Assembly: GCF_024349785.1 (NCBI RefSeq)
Contig: NZ_AP018822.1
Span: forward strand, 48,112-112,111
Origin: Sphingomonas bisphenolicum
Lineage (GTDB): Bacteria > Pseudomonadota > Alphaproteobacteria > Sphingomonadales > Sphingomonadaceae
Reading direction: 5' to 3'
DNA length: 64,000 nt
Shown: piece by piece, positions 33,382-42,119 of the stretch
Position numbering within the stretch: the stretch's first letter is position 1
Layout of the letters: every line of letters starts with the position of its first letter
Program-made: the position numbers and the translations under genes
Notes under the pieces: generated by a model
Seen by the model: the letters and a program-made list of their open reading frames with translations, nothing else
What the model was told of the DNA's origin: nothing
Database searches by the model: none

Positions 33382-34131
33382 TCAGCGCTTCAGGCAAGCA
33401 ATGATCGCCGACACGACGGCGGCGGTTTCGGCGACGTCGCGGACCTTCACCGTATCCACGCCGATTTCCGCCGCCGGATAGTCGTTGCCGCCGGGGTAGA
33501 TCGCATCGCCGAGGAAGAGCATCCCGGCCAGCGGCACGCCGCTTTCCTTGCTCAGCCGCTTCAGTCCATAACCCTTGTCGACGCCGGCGCGGGTGACATC
33601 GATCGACGTGGTGCCGCCCAGGTTGATCGAAAGGCCGGGCAGCGCCGCCCGCAGCGTCTTCTGGATCGCGGTCCGCTTGGCGCGATCGCGATCCCAGCCC
33701 TCCTTCGCTTCCAGCGGCGCATCCTGGCCGAGGCCGGAAAAGGTAATCTGGCTTCCCCGATCCTCGATCCGTTCGCCCCAAAAGCGTTCGTCGGCAAGCC
33801 CCGCTTCCGACAGCGCACGGTCGAAGGCTGCGCGGATGCTCGCCTTCTCCGCGTCATCGAACAACTCAGCATAGATCGCGCGCCACGCACCGTCGACAAA
33901 GCGGTAGAGCTTCGTGCCGGTGGTCGGCATCAGCCATAGTCGCTCGCGCGCGGCGTCGATCGGCAAGCGCGAGGCGACTTGCCGGTCGAATTGCGGCCAG
34001 TCGCCGCCCGAGATCACCGCGACATCGACCACGGCCAGCAGACGCGCGAGCGTCGCCGCCATCTCGGCCGACAAGGGGCGCTTGCTCTCCGCAAGCGTCC
34101 CGTCGAGGTCGAATACGATCAGCCATTTCAC
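33382..34131 (-). CDS. HAD-superfamily (IIB) phosphatase, phosphomannomutase-like
   Basis: A 249-residue haloacid-dehalogenase phosphatase. Motif [12 protein letters not shown] has Asp8 and Asp10, motif II is AVISGGDW, motif III is a Lys in [11 protein letters not shown], and motif IV is [15 protein letters not shown]. The layout with the cap between motifs II and III fits the IIB subgroup, which acts on sugar phosphates. It is the last gene of the czc-type operon, overlapping the flavoprotein gene by 4 bp; its link to metal resistance is unknown. Confidence 0.85.
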   Translation of the reverse strand: MKWLIVFDLDGTLAESKRPLSAEMAATLARLLAVVDVAVISGGDWPQFDRQVASRLPIDAARERLWLMPTTGTKLYRFVDGAWRAIYAELFDDAEKASIRAAFDRALSEAGLADERFWGERIEDRGSQITFSGLGQDAPLEAKEGWDRDRAKRTAIQKTLRAALPGLSINLGGTTSIDVTRAGVDKGYGLKRLSKESGVPLAGMLFLGDAIYPGGNDYPAAEIGVDTVKVRDVAETAAVVSAIIACLKR

Positions 34132-35051
34132 GACGCGGTGCCCTCCCCGTCGCGGTTGCGCAGATCGTTGTGGAGGGCGGTCGCGGCGATTGCCGCATGG
34201 CCCATCGCGACGCTGATCTGATCGAGCGACATGACGATATCGCCCGCCGCATAGACGCCGGCGACGCTCGCGCGCTGCTTGGTATCGACGACGATGCAGC
34301 GATCGTCGCTCAGCTCGACACCGAGCTGGCGCGCAAGCGCATTGTTGCTGTCCGACCCGAGCGCCGGATACACCGTGTCGACGTGAAGCTCGCTGCCGTC
34401 GGTCAGGTGGAGCGCGACCCGATCGCCCGAAAAGTCCATTCGGGCCAGCGGTCTCGCCGCGATCTTGATTCCGGCCGCCGCGAGCGCGGAGCGATCGTCA
34501 ACACTCAGGTCAATTGTTTCATGCGCGACCAGCGTGATCCGGTCCGAGAAGGTGCGCAGGAACAGCGCCTCCGCGACGCCGTGCGTATCCGCGCCGATCA
34601 CCCCGATCGCCAGCCCGGTCGCTTCGTAACCGTCGCAGACCGGGCAATAGCGCAGGGCTCCCCGCTGGAGGGCGTCGCGGTGCGTATCTGCATCGAGCGC
34701 AGGTCGGCGATTTTCGACCCCGGTTGCGATCAAGACGGCACGCGCGGAGATCGTCACGGTGGACCCTCGCGCTTCGAAACCATCCACCTTACCGTCGATG
34801 TTCTCGATGCGATCCGTCAGGATCGTCGCGCCGTAGCGTTTGGCCTGTTCGCGCATCCGCCGCAGCAGCTCTTCGCCCGCGATCCCATCCGGAAAGCCGG
34901 CATGATTATGGGAGAGCGGTATCCATTTCGCTCGGCTATGCCCTTCGTCGACCACGACCACGCGGCGGTGATATCGCGCAAGGTAGATCGCCGCCGTGAG
35001 GCCCCCGGGGCCGCCGCCGACGATCAGGGCATCGTAGCGGTCCGCCGTCAT
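34128..35051 (-). CDS. Thioredoxin-reductase-like NAD(P)/FAD oxidoreductase
   Basis: A 307-residue flavoprotein. The FAD-binding [20 protein letters not shown] is at 8-27, and the NAD(P) site is in [20 protein letters not shown]. The redox motif CPVCDGYE (Cys136, Cys139) is a variant of the CxxC of thioredoxin reductase. The end has [33 protein letters not shown]. Such enzymes of metal operons may restore thiols after metal stress (inference). ATGA overlaps at both ends with neighbours. Confidence 0.85.
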   Translation of the reverse strand: MTADRYDALIVGGGPGGLTAAIYLARYHRRVVVVDEGHSRAKWIPLSHNHAGFPDGIAGEELLRRMREQAKRYGATILTDRIENIDGKVDGFEARGSTVTISARAVLIATGVENRRPALDADTHRDALQRGALRYCPVCDGYEATGLAIGVIGADTHGVAEALFLRTFSDRITLVAHETIDLSVDDRSALAAAGIKIAARPLARMDFSGDRVALHLTDGSELHVDTVYPALGSDSNNALARQLGVELSDDRCIVVDTKQRASVAGVYAAGDIVMSLDQISVAMGHAAIAATALHNDLRNRDGEGTAS

Positions 35052-37576
35052 GCCGCTTGCGTCGCCGGATCGCGGTAGGCGAGCAGCCGCAGCGCATTGA
35101 ACACGACCAGCAGCGTCGAGCCTTCATGCATCGCGACCGCCGGGCCGATGCCCAGGCCCAAGATCGTCGCGGGCACGAGGAACGCCACGACGCCGAGGCT
35201 GACGAACACATTCTGCCGGATAATACCGCGGGTGTGTCGGCTCAGACCCACCGCGAATGGCAGGTGCGCGAGATCGTCGGCCATCAGCGCGACGTCGGCC
35301 GTTTCCAGCGCCACGTCCGAGCCCGCAGCGCCCATCGCGATGCCGACGGTCGCCGACGCCATCGCCGGCGCATCGTTGACGCCATCGCCGACCATCGCAA
35401 CCTTGTCTTCGCCGGCGAGCTTCTTGATCGAGGCAACCTTATCCTCCGGCATCAGGTCGCCCCATGCCTCGTCGAGCCCGACATCCTTGGCGATGGCGTC
35501 GGCCACCTTCTGGTGGTCGCCGGAGATCATAATCATCCGGGTGATGCCCATCTCGCGCAGCCGCTTGAGCGCAACTTTGGCCGCCTCGCGCGGCGTGTCC
35601 ATCAGCCCGATCGCGCCGATGTCCTTATCGCCCTTGCGGACGACCATCGTGGTGCGCCCGCCCTCGCGCAGGGTTGCAATCGCGTCGGTCGCGGCCGCGT
35701 TCAGCGTGGGGATACCCTCCACGCCGAACATCTCGGCCTTGCCGATCCACACCGTCTCGCCATCGACGGTCGCGGTGACACCGCGACCTGTCAGGCTCTT
35801 GAGATCGGTCGCGGTCGGCAGCTCGCGCCCGCCCAAGCGCTCGCGTCCATCTTTCACGATCGCCTGTGCCAGCGGGTGATCGCTCAAGCCCTCGACTGCG
35901 ACCGCGAGCGCCAACAGATCCTCTTCGCTCGCGCCGTCGACGGGGACGACATCGGTGATGCGGGGGCGCCCTTCCGTCAGCGTCCCCGTCTTGTCGAAAG
36001 CGATCGCCTTTAGCGAGCCGAGGTTTTCGAGCGGCGCGCCGCCCTTTACCAGCACGCCGCCGCGTGCGGCCCGCGCGACGCCGGACAGCACCGCGCTCGG
36101 GGTGGCGATCGCCAGGGCACAGGGGCTGGCGGCGACCAGCACCGCCATCGCGCGATAGAAGCTGTCGCGGAACGGCTCGTCGATCACAACCCACGCGAAC
36201 AGCAGGATGAACGAGAGTGCCAGCACCGCCGGCACGAAGACGCGCTCGAACCGATCGGTGAACCGCTGCGTGGGCGACTTCTGCGTCTCCGCTTCGCTCA
36301 CCATTTTCACGACCTTCGCGAGCGCGCTTTCGTTGGAACGCCGCGTCACCTCGATCTCGATCGCAGCGCCGCCGTTGATCGTGCCGGCGAACACCCGCGA
36401 CGTCGCCTCGACCGCATCGGGCTTCGCGCGCGCCGCCTCGACATCGGCGACCGGCTCCTTGTCGACTGGGATGCTCTCGCCGGTGACGGGGGCCTGGTTG
36501 ATCGCGCTCGACCCCTTGATGACGAAGCCATCGGCGGGCAGGCGTTCGTTCGGGCGCACGACCACCACGTCGCCGACCACCAGCTCCTCGACCGGAATCT
36601 CCGTCGTCTGCCCGTCACGGCGCACCGTCGCCTTGTCGGGCGCAAGTTCGGCCAGCGCCTCGATTGCGCGCTTGGCGCGACCCATCGCGTAATGCTCGAG
36701 CGCATGGCCGAGGCTGAACAGGAACAGCAGCAGCGCGCCTTCCGCCCAGGCACCGAGCGCCGCGGCGCCGGCGGCCGCGACGAGCATCAGCGTATCGATC
36801 TCGAATTTCTTCAGCTTCAGATTGTCGATCGCCTCGCGCAGCGTGAAGAAGCCGCCGAACACATAGGCGCCGACATAGAAGGCGGTCGGCAGCCAGTCGG
36901 GCGTACCCGCCACCAGCTTCTCGATCGCGAAGCCGATCGCCAGCAGCGTGCCGCAGGCAAGCGCAAAGATCAGCTCGGTATTGGGGCCGAGGAAATTGGC
37001 GTGGGCGTGATCGTGACCATCATCCGGTCCGTGCTTTTCCGCGCCCTCCGCATGGCCACCAGACCCGTGATCGTGCCCGGCATGGCCGTCGGCGCCGTGA
37101 TCGTGTCCAGCATGATCGGAGCCCGTCCGCTTGCCCGGCTTGACCTTGAGCTTGCCCAGCGCCGCGACGATCGCGGCCTCATCGACGCGCTCCTTGTCAT
37201 ATTCGACCCGGACGCTGCCCGAGGCGCTGGCGTCGGCCTGCAGCACGCCGGGCACTTGGCACAGGGTTTCGCCGACGGTGCGGGCGCGGCGTTCGTGCCC
37301 GATCCCCTCGACCTGCCATGTCGCATGGCCGTATCGCCCGCTGATCTCGGCGCCCGCCGCCCGCACCATCTCGCGCACACGCGGCAGCGGCAGGGCCGCC
37401 CCGTCGAAATGGATGCACAGCTTTGCCGGTGTGTCGCCATCGGCGGGCAGGACGTGCGCGCGCTCGACGCCGGGTTTGGCGCTCAACGTCGAGACGAGGC
37501 GCCCTACACAGGCATCGGCCACGTCGGGAACCTCGGGCAGAAGGACGGGAATATCGAGTTCGAGTTTTTCGGTCAT
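35048..37576 (-). CDS. P1B-type metal ATPase, P1B-4 motifs with histidine-rich N-terminus
   Basis: An inner-membrane pump exporting a divalent metal at ATP cost. At 842 residues it has two HMA-like N-terminal folds without CxxC, then a His/Asp/Gly-rich stretch (residues about 150-195, HAGHDHG repeats), and eight transmembrane helices. The phosphorylation motif is DKTGT near 527, with GDGVNDAPA in the hinge. The metal site in helix 6 is SPC (VAASPCALA, near 484) and helix 8 has HEGST; these are the P1B-4 signatures linked to Co and also Zn/Cd/Ni, rather than the CPC of CadA or CopA. The ATG at 37576 shares one base with the CDF-like stop, so the longer frame to 37702 is rejected. Confidence 0.9.
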   Translation of the reverse strand: MTEKLELDIPVLLPEVPDVADACVGRLVSTLSAKPGVERAHVLPADGDTPAKLCIHFDGAALPLPRVREMVRAAGAEISGRYGHATWQVEGIGHERRARTVGETLCQVPGVLQADASASGSVRVEYDKERVDEAAIVAALGKLKVKPGKRTGSDHAGHDHGADGHAGHDHGSGGHAEGAEKHGPDDGHDHAHANFLGPNTELIFALACGTLLAIGFAIEKLVAGTPDWLPTAFYVGAYVFGGFFTLREAIDNLKLKKFEIDTLMLVAAAGAAALGAWAEGALLLFLFSLGHALEHYAMGRAKRAIEALAELAPDKATVRRDGQTTEIPVEELVVGDVVVVRPNERLPADGFVIKGSSAINQAPVTGESIPVDKEPVADVEAARAKPDAVEATSRVFAGTINGGAAIEIEVTRRSNESALAKVVKMVSEAETQKSPTQRFTDRFERVFVPAVLALSFILLFAWVVIDEPFRDSFYRAMAVLVAASPCALAIATPSAVLSGVARAARGGVLVKGGAPLENLGSLKAIAFDKTGTLTEGRPRITDVVPVDGASEEDLLALAVAVEGLSDHPLAQAIVKDGRERLGGRELPTATDLKSLTGRGVTATVDGETVWIGKAEMFGVEGIPTLNAAATDAIATLREGGRTTMVVRKGDKDIGAIGLMDTPREAAKVALKRLREMGITRMIMISGDHQKVADAIAKDVGLDEAWGDLMPEDKVASIKKLAGEDKVAMVGDGVNDAPAMASATVGIAMGAAGSDVALETADVALMADDLAHLPFAVGLSRHTRGIIRQNVFVSLGVVAFLVPATILGLGIGPAVAMHEGSTLLVVFNALRLLAYRDPATQAA

Positions 37577-38181
37577 CACGCCGTCTCCGCGTTGGTCTTG
37601 GTTTCTGCCCGCGCATCGCGCAGGATTTCGATGCCGCCCTTGATCGCGATCAGAGCGGTAGCCAAGCCGACCAATAGATCGGGCCAATTCGTTCCCAGCC
37701 ACAGCACCAACGCCCCCGCGATCAGTATGCCGCCGTTGGAGATGAAATCGTTGAAGCTGAAAGTGGTCGCCGCGCGCAGATTAACATCGGGCTGCTTGAG
37801 CCGTTGCAGCAGACGCAAACAGATATAGTTCACGACACCGGCAATCGCCGACATCACCATCATTGTCGGCCCGATCGGTTCACTGCCCTGGATATAGCGA
37901 CGGCCGACGTCGAGCAGGATGCCGCCCGCAAAGATGAGTAGCACCACGCCCGACACGGTTGCAGCCCGTGTCTTCCATGTGCGCCCGTGGCTCAGCGCGA
38001 CGAGGCTCAGCCCATAGACGGCCGTGTCGGAGAGGTTATCGACGCCATTGGCGATGAGCGCGCTGGAATCGCCAGTCAGGCCGGTCACGAAGAAGCCGGC
38101 GGCGATCGCCGCGTTGAGCAACAGCACGATCCAAAGCGTGCGCCTCTCGGCCGAGACCTTTGCGTCCGGTGTAGCCGTCAT
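37576..38181 (-). CDS. Cation diffusion facilitator-like transporter
   Basis: A 201-residue membrane protein of the CDF superfamily without the usual cytoplasmic domain. The helices carry paired motifs DSSALIANGVDNLSDTAVYG and TTFSFNDFISNGG at the positions of the metal-binding (H/D)xxxD residues. About five to six hydrophobic segments are visible. It would export Zn, Co or Cd by proton exchange. Start at the ATG 38181, overlapping zip by 4 bp. Confidence 0.8.
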   Translation of the reverse strand: MTATPDAKVSAERRTLWIVLLLNAAIAAGFFVTGLTGDSSALIANGVDNLSDTAVYGLSLVALSHGRTWKTRAATVSGVVLLIFAGGILLDVGRRYIQGSEPIGPTMMVMSAIAGVVNYICLRLLQRLKQPDVNLRAATTFSFNDFISNGGILIAGALVLWLGTNWPDLLVGLATALIAIKGGIEILRDARAETKTNAETA

Positions 38182-38861
38182 GCCATGATTTCCTCGATCA
38201 GCAGGAGGACGAGGAAGCCGACGAAGAACATCGCGCTGATAAGCGGCGAGTCCGGCTTCTCGTGCGCTTCGACCAGCAACTCTTCGGTGACGAGATAGAG
38301 CAGCGCCATAAGGCCGAAGCTCAGGAAGCCGGTGATCCATATCGGCGTCAGCAACGCCACCGGCTGCGCGATCAGCGCACCGATAGGCACAAGCACCGCC
38401 AGCGCGCAAGTCAGGCCGATCGCCTTTGCCTTGCGATACCGCCCCACCAGATCGTTGGTGAGGGTCAGGGCCAGGAACAGCACTTCGAGGGTCAGTGCGA
38501 CGGCCAACAGCGTGCCCGCCTTCTCGCCGGCGATGAAGGCGAGACCGAGAACAAGGCCATCTATCGCCAGATCGAGCCCGATCGCGGCGAGCAGCGCGAC
38601 AGGCCCCTCAAACCGGCTTTCGGCCGCCTTCAGGCCGAGCATCACGGCGACGCCCAGCGCTCCGCCGATCAACGTCGCGGTCGGAGAACCGCCGTGCATC
38701 ACCAGCGGCAGGATCTCCGTCGCAGCAGCGGCGAACACCACGCCGGCCGCGAGATGCTGCATGGCCGCCACCAGCTTCTCGCCGGGAGTGCGCCATCCGG
38801 CGATCAGCGCGCCGATCATGATCGCGATCATCGGGATCAGGGAGAATTTGAGCGCCGCCAT
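38178..38861 (-). CDS. ZIP-family metal permease
   Basis: A 227-residue, seven- to eight-helix membrane protein. The transport helices 4 and 5 are seen as HLAAGVVFAAAATEILPLV (first) and GLDLAIDGLVLGLAFIAGEKAG (second), with the conserved His, Glu and Asp residues of the binuclear metal site. ZIP proteins move Zn/Fe into the cytosol, but bacterial ZIPs in resistance operons may balance uptake. It starts 31 bp after the MliC-like stop. Confidence 0.85.
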   Translation of the reverse strand: MAALKFSLIPMIAIMIGALIAGWRTPGEKLVAAMQHLAAGVVFAAAATEILPLVMHGGSPTATLIGGALGVAVMLGLKAAESRFEGPVALLAAIGLDLAIDGLVLGLAFIAGEKAGTLLAVALTLEVLFLALTLTNDLVGRYRKAKAIGLTCALAVLVPIGALIAQPVALLTPIWITGFLSFGLMALLYLVTEELLVEAHEKPDSPLISAMFFVGFLVLLLIEEIMA

Positions 38862-38892
38862 CGTCAGCGCCCCTCTGTGCCGGGTGGGTTGG

Positions 38893-39267
38893 TCACAAGC
38901 TCGTATCCTTCCTGCACAAGACGGGGGGCTTGTCCCCTTCCTCGATCTTGAGTTCGTTGCCCGAGAACATCGCGCTCATCGTGTCGCCGACATATTGAAG
39001 CCCGGCCGCAGGCGCGGTCAGGACAACCGGCGCAGCGTCCCCGTCGCGGCGCAGCTCGAGCGTCAGGCCCTCATTCTTGAAGTCGACGAGGAGCGGGCGA
39101 TCGTCGTCGCACCGATAGGGGTGGCGACCGGGGATGCCGCTGGCATCCCCGCTGTCCCCGGCGTGGATTTCCTGTTCGGTCGGCGGCGCCTTGCGAGGTT
39201 GTTCGGAACAGCCCGATAGCGCCAGCGCAACGCTCATGCTGGCGATCCCAATCCGCATTGGCGTCAT
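38893..39267 (-). CDS. MliC-like lipoprotein A (C-type lysozyme-inhibitor fold)
   Basis: A 124-residue lipoprotein with lipobox ALSGC near residue 19. The domain pattern YRCDDDRPLLVDFKNEGLTLELR, LTAPAAGLQYVG, MSAMFSGNELKIEEGDKPPVLCRK matches the MliC/PliC family, a beta barrel with Cys residues at its ends. GGAGG six bases upstream fixes the ATG at 39267. It is a paralogue of the gene at 40231-40782. Whether it inhibits lysozyme or binds metal is unknown. Confidence 0.7.
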   Translation of the reverse strand: MTPMRIGIASMSVALALSGCSEQPRKAPPTEQEIHAGDSGDASGIPGRHPYRCDDDRPLLVDFKNEGLTLELRRDGDAAPVVLTAPAAGLQYVGDTMSAMFSGNELKIEEGDKPPVLCRKDTSL

Positions 39268-39293
39268 CAATGCCTCCGGGAAAATCCTGATGC

Positions 39294-39779
39294 TCATCCA
39301 AGCCATTGCGCAGCTCCGACGACGACGGCGATCATGACCATGATGCCCAAGAGCAGCAGCTTTTCCTGTCGCGGATCGCCGACGTTGCGGATGCGCACGG
39401 CGATCTGCCAGGCAGGGCGCATCCGGACGCGCCAAGACCCGGCAGCGATCCGGTCCAATTCGGTATCCGAAAGCTGGAAAAACGACTTCACGTCGCCCCG
39501 AGAGCGTCCCGTGAGACCCGTCACCCGAAAAACCGGGTCGGCAAACGCCAAGTCAATGGCACTTGGTTTCCCTGCCATCGGTGCGTCGTCGTCGCCCGAT
39601 GCCCATGACGGACTTAGAAGAGTGATAAGCTGATTTGGGTCTCGTTCGAGCAGAGAAGCCCAGCGTACCAAGCGCGAACGACGGTCGTCGTTCGAAAGCG
39701 CAGTCATGGGCCTTGAATGTCCACCGCTTTTTGGCCGGCGCCATTTCACCAGCGAACTTGAGAGACGATTGCGCTTCAT
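39294..39779 (-). CDS. Tail-anchored hypothetical protein (161 aa)
   Basis: No family recognised. The middle part (AFADPVFRVTGLTGRSRGDVKSFFQLSDTELDRIAAGSWRVRMRPAWQIAVRIRNVGD) looks globular and cytoplasmic. The protein ends in one transmembrane helix, LLLLGIMVMIAVVVGAAQWLG, so it is tail-anchored. The ATG at 39779 overlaps the MgtC stop by 4 bp; an internal ATG at 39707 is possible. Co-location with MgtC suggests a membrane partner. Confidence 0.55.
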   Translation of the reverse strand: MKRNRLSSSLVKWRRPKSGGHSRPMTALSNDDRRSRLVRWASLLERDPNQLITLLSPSWASGDDDAPMAGKPSAIDLAFADPVFRVTGLTGRSRGDVKSFFQLSDTELDRIAAGSWRVRMRPAWQIAVRIRNVGDPRQEKLLLLGIMVMIAVVVGAAQWLG

Positions 39780-40234
39780 TGCCGGTCAGCCGGCTCGAGG
39801 TGATTTTGGGAGGCGCGCTTCAGCGGATGGGAAAAGCGCAATGTCAGAAAGGTCGTCAGACTGAGAACCACCGCGATGTCATAGAGACCGTAGCCGACAG
39901 CGGCGCCCAGTGCGCCGGTCGACCACAGGCTTGCAGCGGTCGCGGTCCCCGACGCTTTCCCGCGATACTTCAATATGGCGCCGCCGCCGATGAAGCCGAC
40001 GCCGGTGATCAATCCTTCGAGCAGGATTGCTTGGGCAGGAGACGTGCGTCCGAGAATGGCGATGCCGACGAGCACGAACCCGCAACTGGCAATGGCGACC
40101 AGCGGGAAAGTGCGAATGCCAGCGCTGCGTTCGTCTTTCTCCCGGTCCCAGCCAACCGGAAGCGCAAGCGCATAGGCCAGCGCAAGACTGACGACATGGG
40201 AAAGAGTCTCTCCCCAATATGGCAGCGTCATCAT
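39776..40234 (-). CDS. MgtC/SapB-family membrane protein
   Basis: A 152-residue membrane protein with the MgtC core: ALALPVGWDREKDERSAGIRTFPLVAIASCGFVLVG followed by GLITGVGFIGGGAILKYRGKASGTATAASLWSTGALGAAVGYGLY. MgtC proteins bind the F1Fo-ATPase or KdpFABC in some pathogens and are induced by low Mg2+. Here the gene is embedded in a metal operon. It ends short of the C-terminal ACT-like domain found in longer relatives. ATGA overlaps with both neighbours. Confidence 0.88.
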   Translation of the reverse strand: MMTLPYWGETLSHVVSLALAYALALPVGWDREKDERSAGIRTFPLVAIASCGFVLVGIAILGRTSPAQAILLEGLITGVGFIGGGAILKYRGKASGTATAASLWSTGALGAAVGYGLYDIAVVLSLTTFLTLRFSHPLKRASQNHLEPADRQ

Positions 40235-40782
40235 GCGGCCGAGCCTTTGCCTTGGCCGCCTGCCACACTGTCCGCTGCATCTTGATAAGCGAGCACCCTT
40301 TTGCAGGCCAGCGCGCGCGCACCGGGGCGCTTGAGTGTGATCTGGTCGCCGCCTGAGATCGACACGTTGAGGTTCCGACCGACATAGGTCCGCCCGCTTG
40401 CCGGCGATGTTACGCGTTCCGGAGCGGCGTTCGGTCGGGTCTTTATGTCGAGGGTCAGGCCATCGCCGAGGAAGTCGACATCGAGGCGTGAACCATCAGG
40501 ACAGGCATAGAAATGCTCGCCGATGAAGTTGGGCAGCTCGCGATCACGCGACGCTTCAGCCTCGCTCTTGTTAGTGGCTGGCGAGCAGCCGAGCAGGCCC
40601 GGCGCCAGAGCAAGCCCGGTTGCGAGTATGATCCCCCGAACCGGGCCGTTCCCAAGGCGCCGAGCCGCTATTTCCCCGACTTTCCATAATCTGTCGCCAT
40701 GGGCGCTACAGGGGGCACGCCCATGGCGCGGGCCGTTCTCACACGGACACCCGAAGGACTCGTTGTGTGGCGGCCGATCCAT
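40231..40782 (-). CDS. MliC-like lipoprotein B
   Basis: The lipid-attachment signal GIILATGLALAPGLLGC begins about residue 51, which is an unusually long N-terminus for a lipoprotein; no alternative start codon is found in between, so the true start is uncertain. The domain FYACPDGSRLDVDFLGDGLTLDIKTRPN, TSPASGRTYVGRNLNVSIS, ALACKRVL has the same plan as the protein at 38893-39267 and fits MliC. It overlaps mgtC by 4 bp. Confidence 0.6.
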   Translation of the reverse strand: MDRPPHNESFGCPCENGPRHGRAPCSAHGDRLWKVGEIAARRLGNGPVRGIILATGLALAPGLLGCSPATNKSEAEASRDRELPNFIGEHFYACPDGSRLDVDFLGDGLTLDIKTRPNAAPERVTSPASGRTYVGRNLNVSISGGDQITLKRPGARALACKRVLAYQDAADSVAGGQGKGSAA

Positions 40783-40787
40783 AGCAG

Positions 40788-41090
40788 TCAGTCGAACAAT
40801 TCGCTCAGGAAGCCCTTGCGGCGACCCTTATGCCCCCGCTCGTAGCCGTGCTTTCCGCCATGATCGCCATGGCCGCGATCATCGGATGTTCCGAGGCGAA
40901 CGCCGCTCAACGGCCGCGCGCTGTCATCGCCGGCGCTGCGCTCGATAATCTTGTCGAGTTCGCCGCGATCGAGCCAGACGCCACGACACTGCGGGCAATA
41001 GTCGATCTCAATGCCCTGCCGCTCGCTCATGACGAGATCGACGCGGCAAGTCGGGCATAGCAGCCCTGCGGAGGGACGGTTGTCTACCAT
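40788..41090 (-). CDS. Zinc-ribbon (zf-TFIIB) protein
   Basis: A 100-residue protein with a TFIIB-type zinc finger, LLCPTCRVDLVM then IDYCPQCRGVWLDRGELDKIIE, the classic zf-TFIIB pattern. The tail is His/Gly/Lys-rich (DDRGHGDHGGKHGYERGHKGRRKGFLSELFD) and may bind metal. Proteins of this family are widespread and poorly characterised. Stop 5 bp before the next gene of the operon. Confidence 0.8.
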   Translation of the reverse strand: MVDNRPSAGLLCPTCRVDLVMSERQGIEIDYCPQCRGVWLDRGELDKIIERSAGDDSARPLSGVRLGTSDDRGHGDHGGKHGYERGHKGRRKGFLSELFD

Positions 41091-41121
41091 GATGGATTCC
41101 CTTCTTTAGAATGCTGGCCCG

Positions 41122-41622
41122 TTAGTCGTTCGCGGCACCGCGAGGCGGCGGTGGTTTGATGGGGCGCCGATGATGCCGCATGGACCGCCCTGGCAGTCGC
41201 GATTGCCGGCGCAGGAGGGCGAGAAACGCCGCATCCTGCAGCCGCATTGTTCGCCGCAGACCCTTGCGCATTATGCGGCCGGCCAGGCCGCCGATGATGC
41301 CACGACATTCGACCGAATGGTGAATGCAGACACCGTTCGCGATCGGCTCGATCTCGTAGCGTTCGTCGAAGGTGAGGAAGCCCTTCACGCCCATCTGCCA
41401 ACCGATGAGCTGGGGCTTGGTCAGGCGGTTGATGATCATTTGCGTCGTCATCTTGCGGTCGCCTTTGAAGAGCAGCCAGGTGACGTCCATTTCGGCACCG
41501 CGTTCGGCATCGCCCGCAATACGATAGATCGGATGCCATCGTGCGTAGCCTCTCAGATCGGAGATCAGCGACCAAACCCGCAGCGCGGACATATTGAACT
41601 CGAAACTTGTCTCTTCCTTCAT
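41122..41622 (-). CDS. SRPBCC-family protein
   Basis: A 166-residue START/polyketide-cyclase-like fold protein: FEFNMSALRVWSLISDLRGYARWHPIYRIAGD at the start, MDVTWLLFKGDRKMTTQMIINRL, LIGWQMGVKGFLTFDERYEIEPIANGVCIHHSVECRGIIGGLAG. These proteins bind hydrophobic ligands. The tail after residue 140 is Arg/Pro-rich. No known role in metal efflux. Confidence 0.8.
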   Translation of the reverse strand: MKEETSFEFNMSALRVWSLISDLRGYARWHPIYRIAGDAERGAEMDVTWLLFKGDRKMTTQMIINRLTKPQLIGWQMGVKGFLTFDERYEIEPIANGVCIHHSVECRGIIGGLAGRIMRKGLRRTMRLQDAAFLALLRRQSRLPGRSMRHHRRPIKPPPPRGAAND

Positions 41623-41725
41623 GGCTGCCTGTCCTGTCCGGCCAAGGCGCGGCGAAACCGGAGGCCGCGCAGAGGCGGCCGCCTCCCCGATTGGGCGGGG
41701 GATTGATGGGAGCTGGTGGGGCGTC

Positions 41726-41750
41726 GAGGGCTTGCATGGCGCAAGCCCTC
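41726..41750. terminator. 10-bp perfect hairpin in the czc operon
   Basis: GAGGGCTTGC and GCAAGCCCTC flank an ATGGC loop within the 155-bp gap (41623-41777) between the DUF190 and SRPBCC genes. No T tract follows on the - strand, so it may be an mRNA processing or stability element that lowers expression of distal genes. Confidence 0.45.
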
Positions 41751-41777
41751 TCGCTTGCCGGACCGCGGTTCATAGTC

Positions 41778-42119
41778 TTAGGCTTCCAGCGTCTTGCTGG
41801 CCTTGCCACCAATGACCTCGACCGCCTCAAGGGTCATCAGCCCGATGTCGGGTACATCGCTCAAGGCAGACACGAACGCGCGCAAAGCGTCCTCGAAATC
41901 GACGATTTCGATCACCACTGCCCGATCACTCTCAAGCACATGGCGTCGGTGGACGTGCGCCGATGCCCCGAAGCCTATCAGCGCCTCCAGCACCGTCAGG
42001 CCAGCCATCTTTCGATCGCGCGCCAGCGAGGCCACATATTCGAAGACCTTGCGATCGCCGATATAGGCCGCCTCGTCCGTATAGATGCGCAGCAGTTTCC
42101 GGACAGGTTCTACCATCAT
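41778..42119 (-). CDS. DUF190 (PII-like) protein
   Basis: A 113-residue PII-fold protein: LLRIYTDEAAYIGDRKVFEYVASLARDRKMAGLTVLEALIGFGASAHVH, RRHVLESDRAVVIEIVDFEDALRAFVSAL, GLMTLEAVEVI. PII-like proteins of this kind often follow efflux genes and may sense a nucleotide or metal. ATG overlaps the czcA stop by 4 bp. Confidence 0.85.
   Translation of the reverse strand: MMVEPVRKLLRIYTDEAAYIGDRKVFEYVASLARDRKMAGLTVLEALIGFGASAHVHRRHVLESDRAVVIEIVDFEDALRAFVSALSDVPDIGLMTLEAVEVIGGKASKTLEA

Noticed and set aside
36692..37828. 378-codon + strand open frame opposite the P-type ATPase
   Set aside because: Antisense to the ATPase and CDF genes; no motifs.
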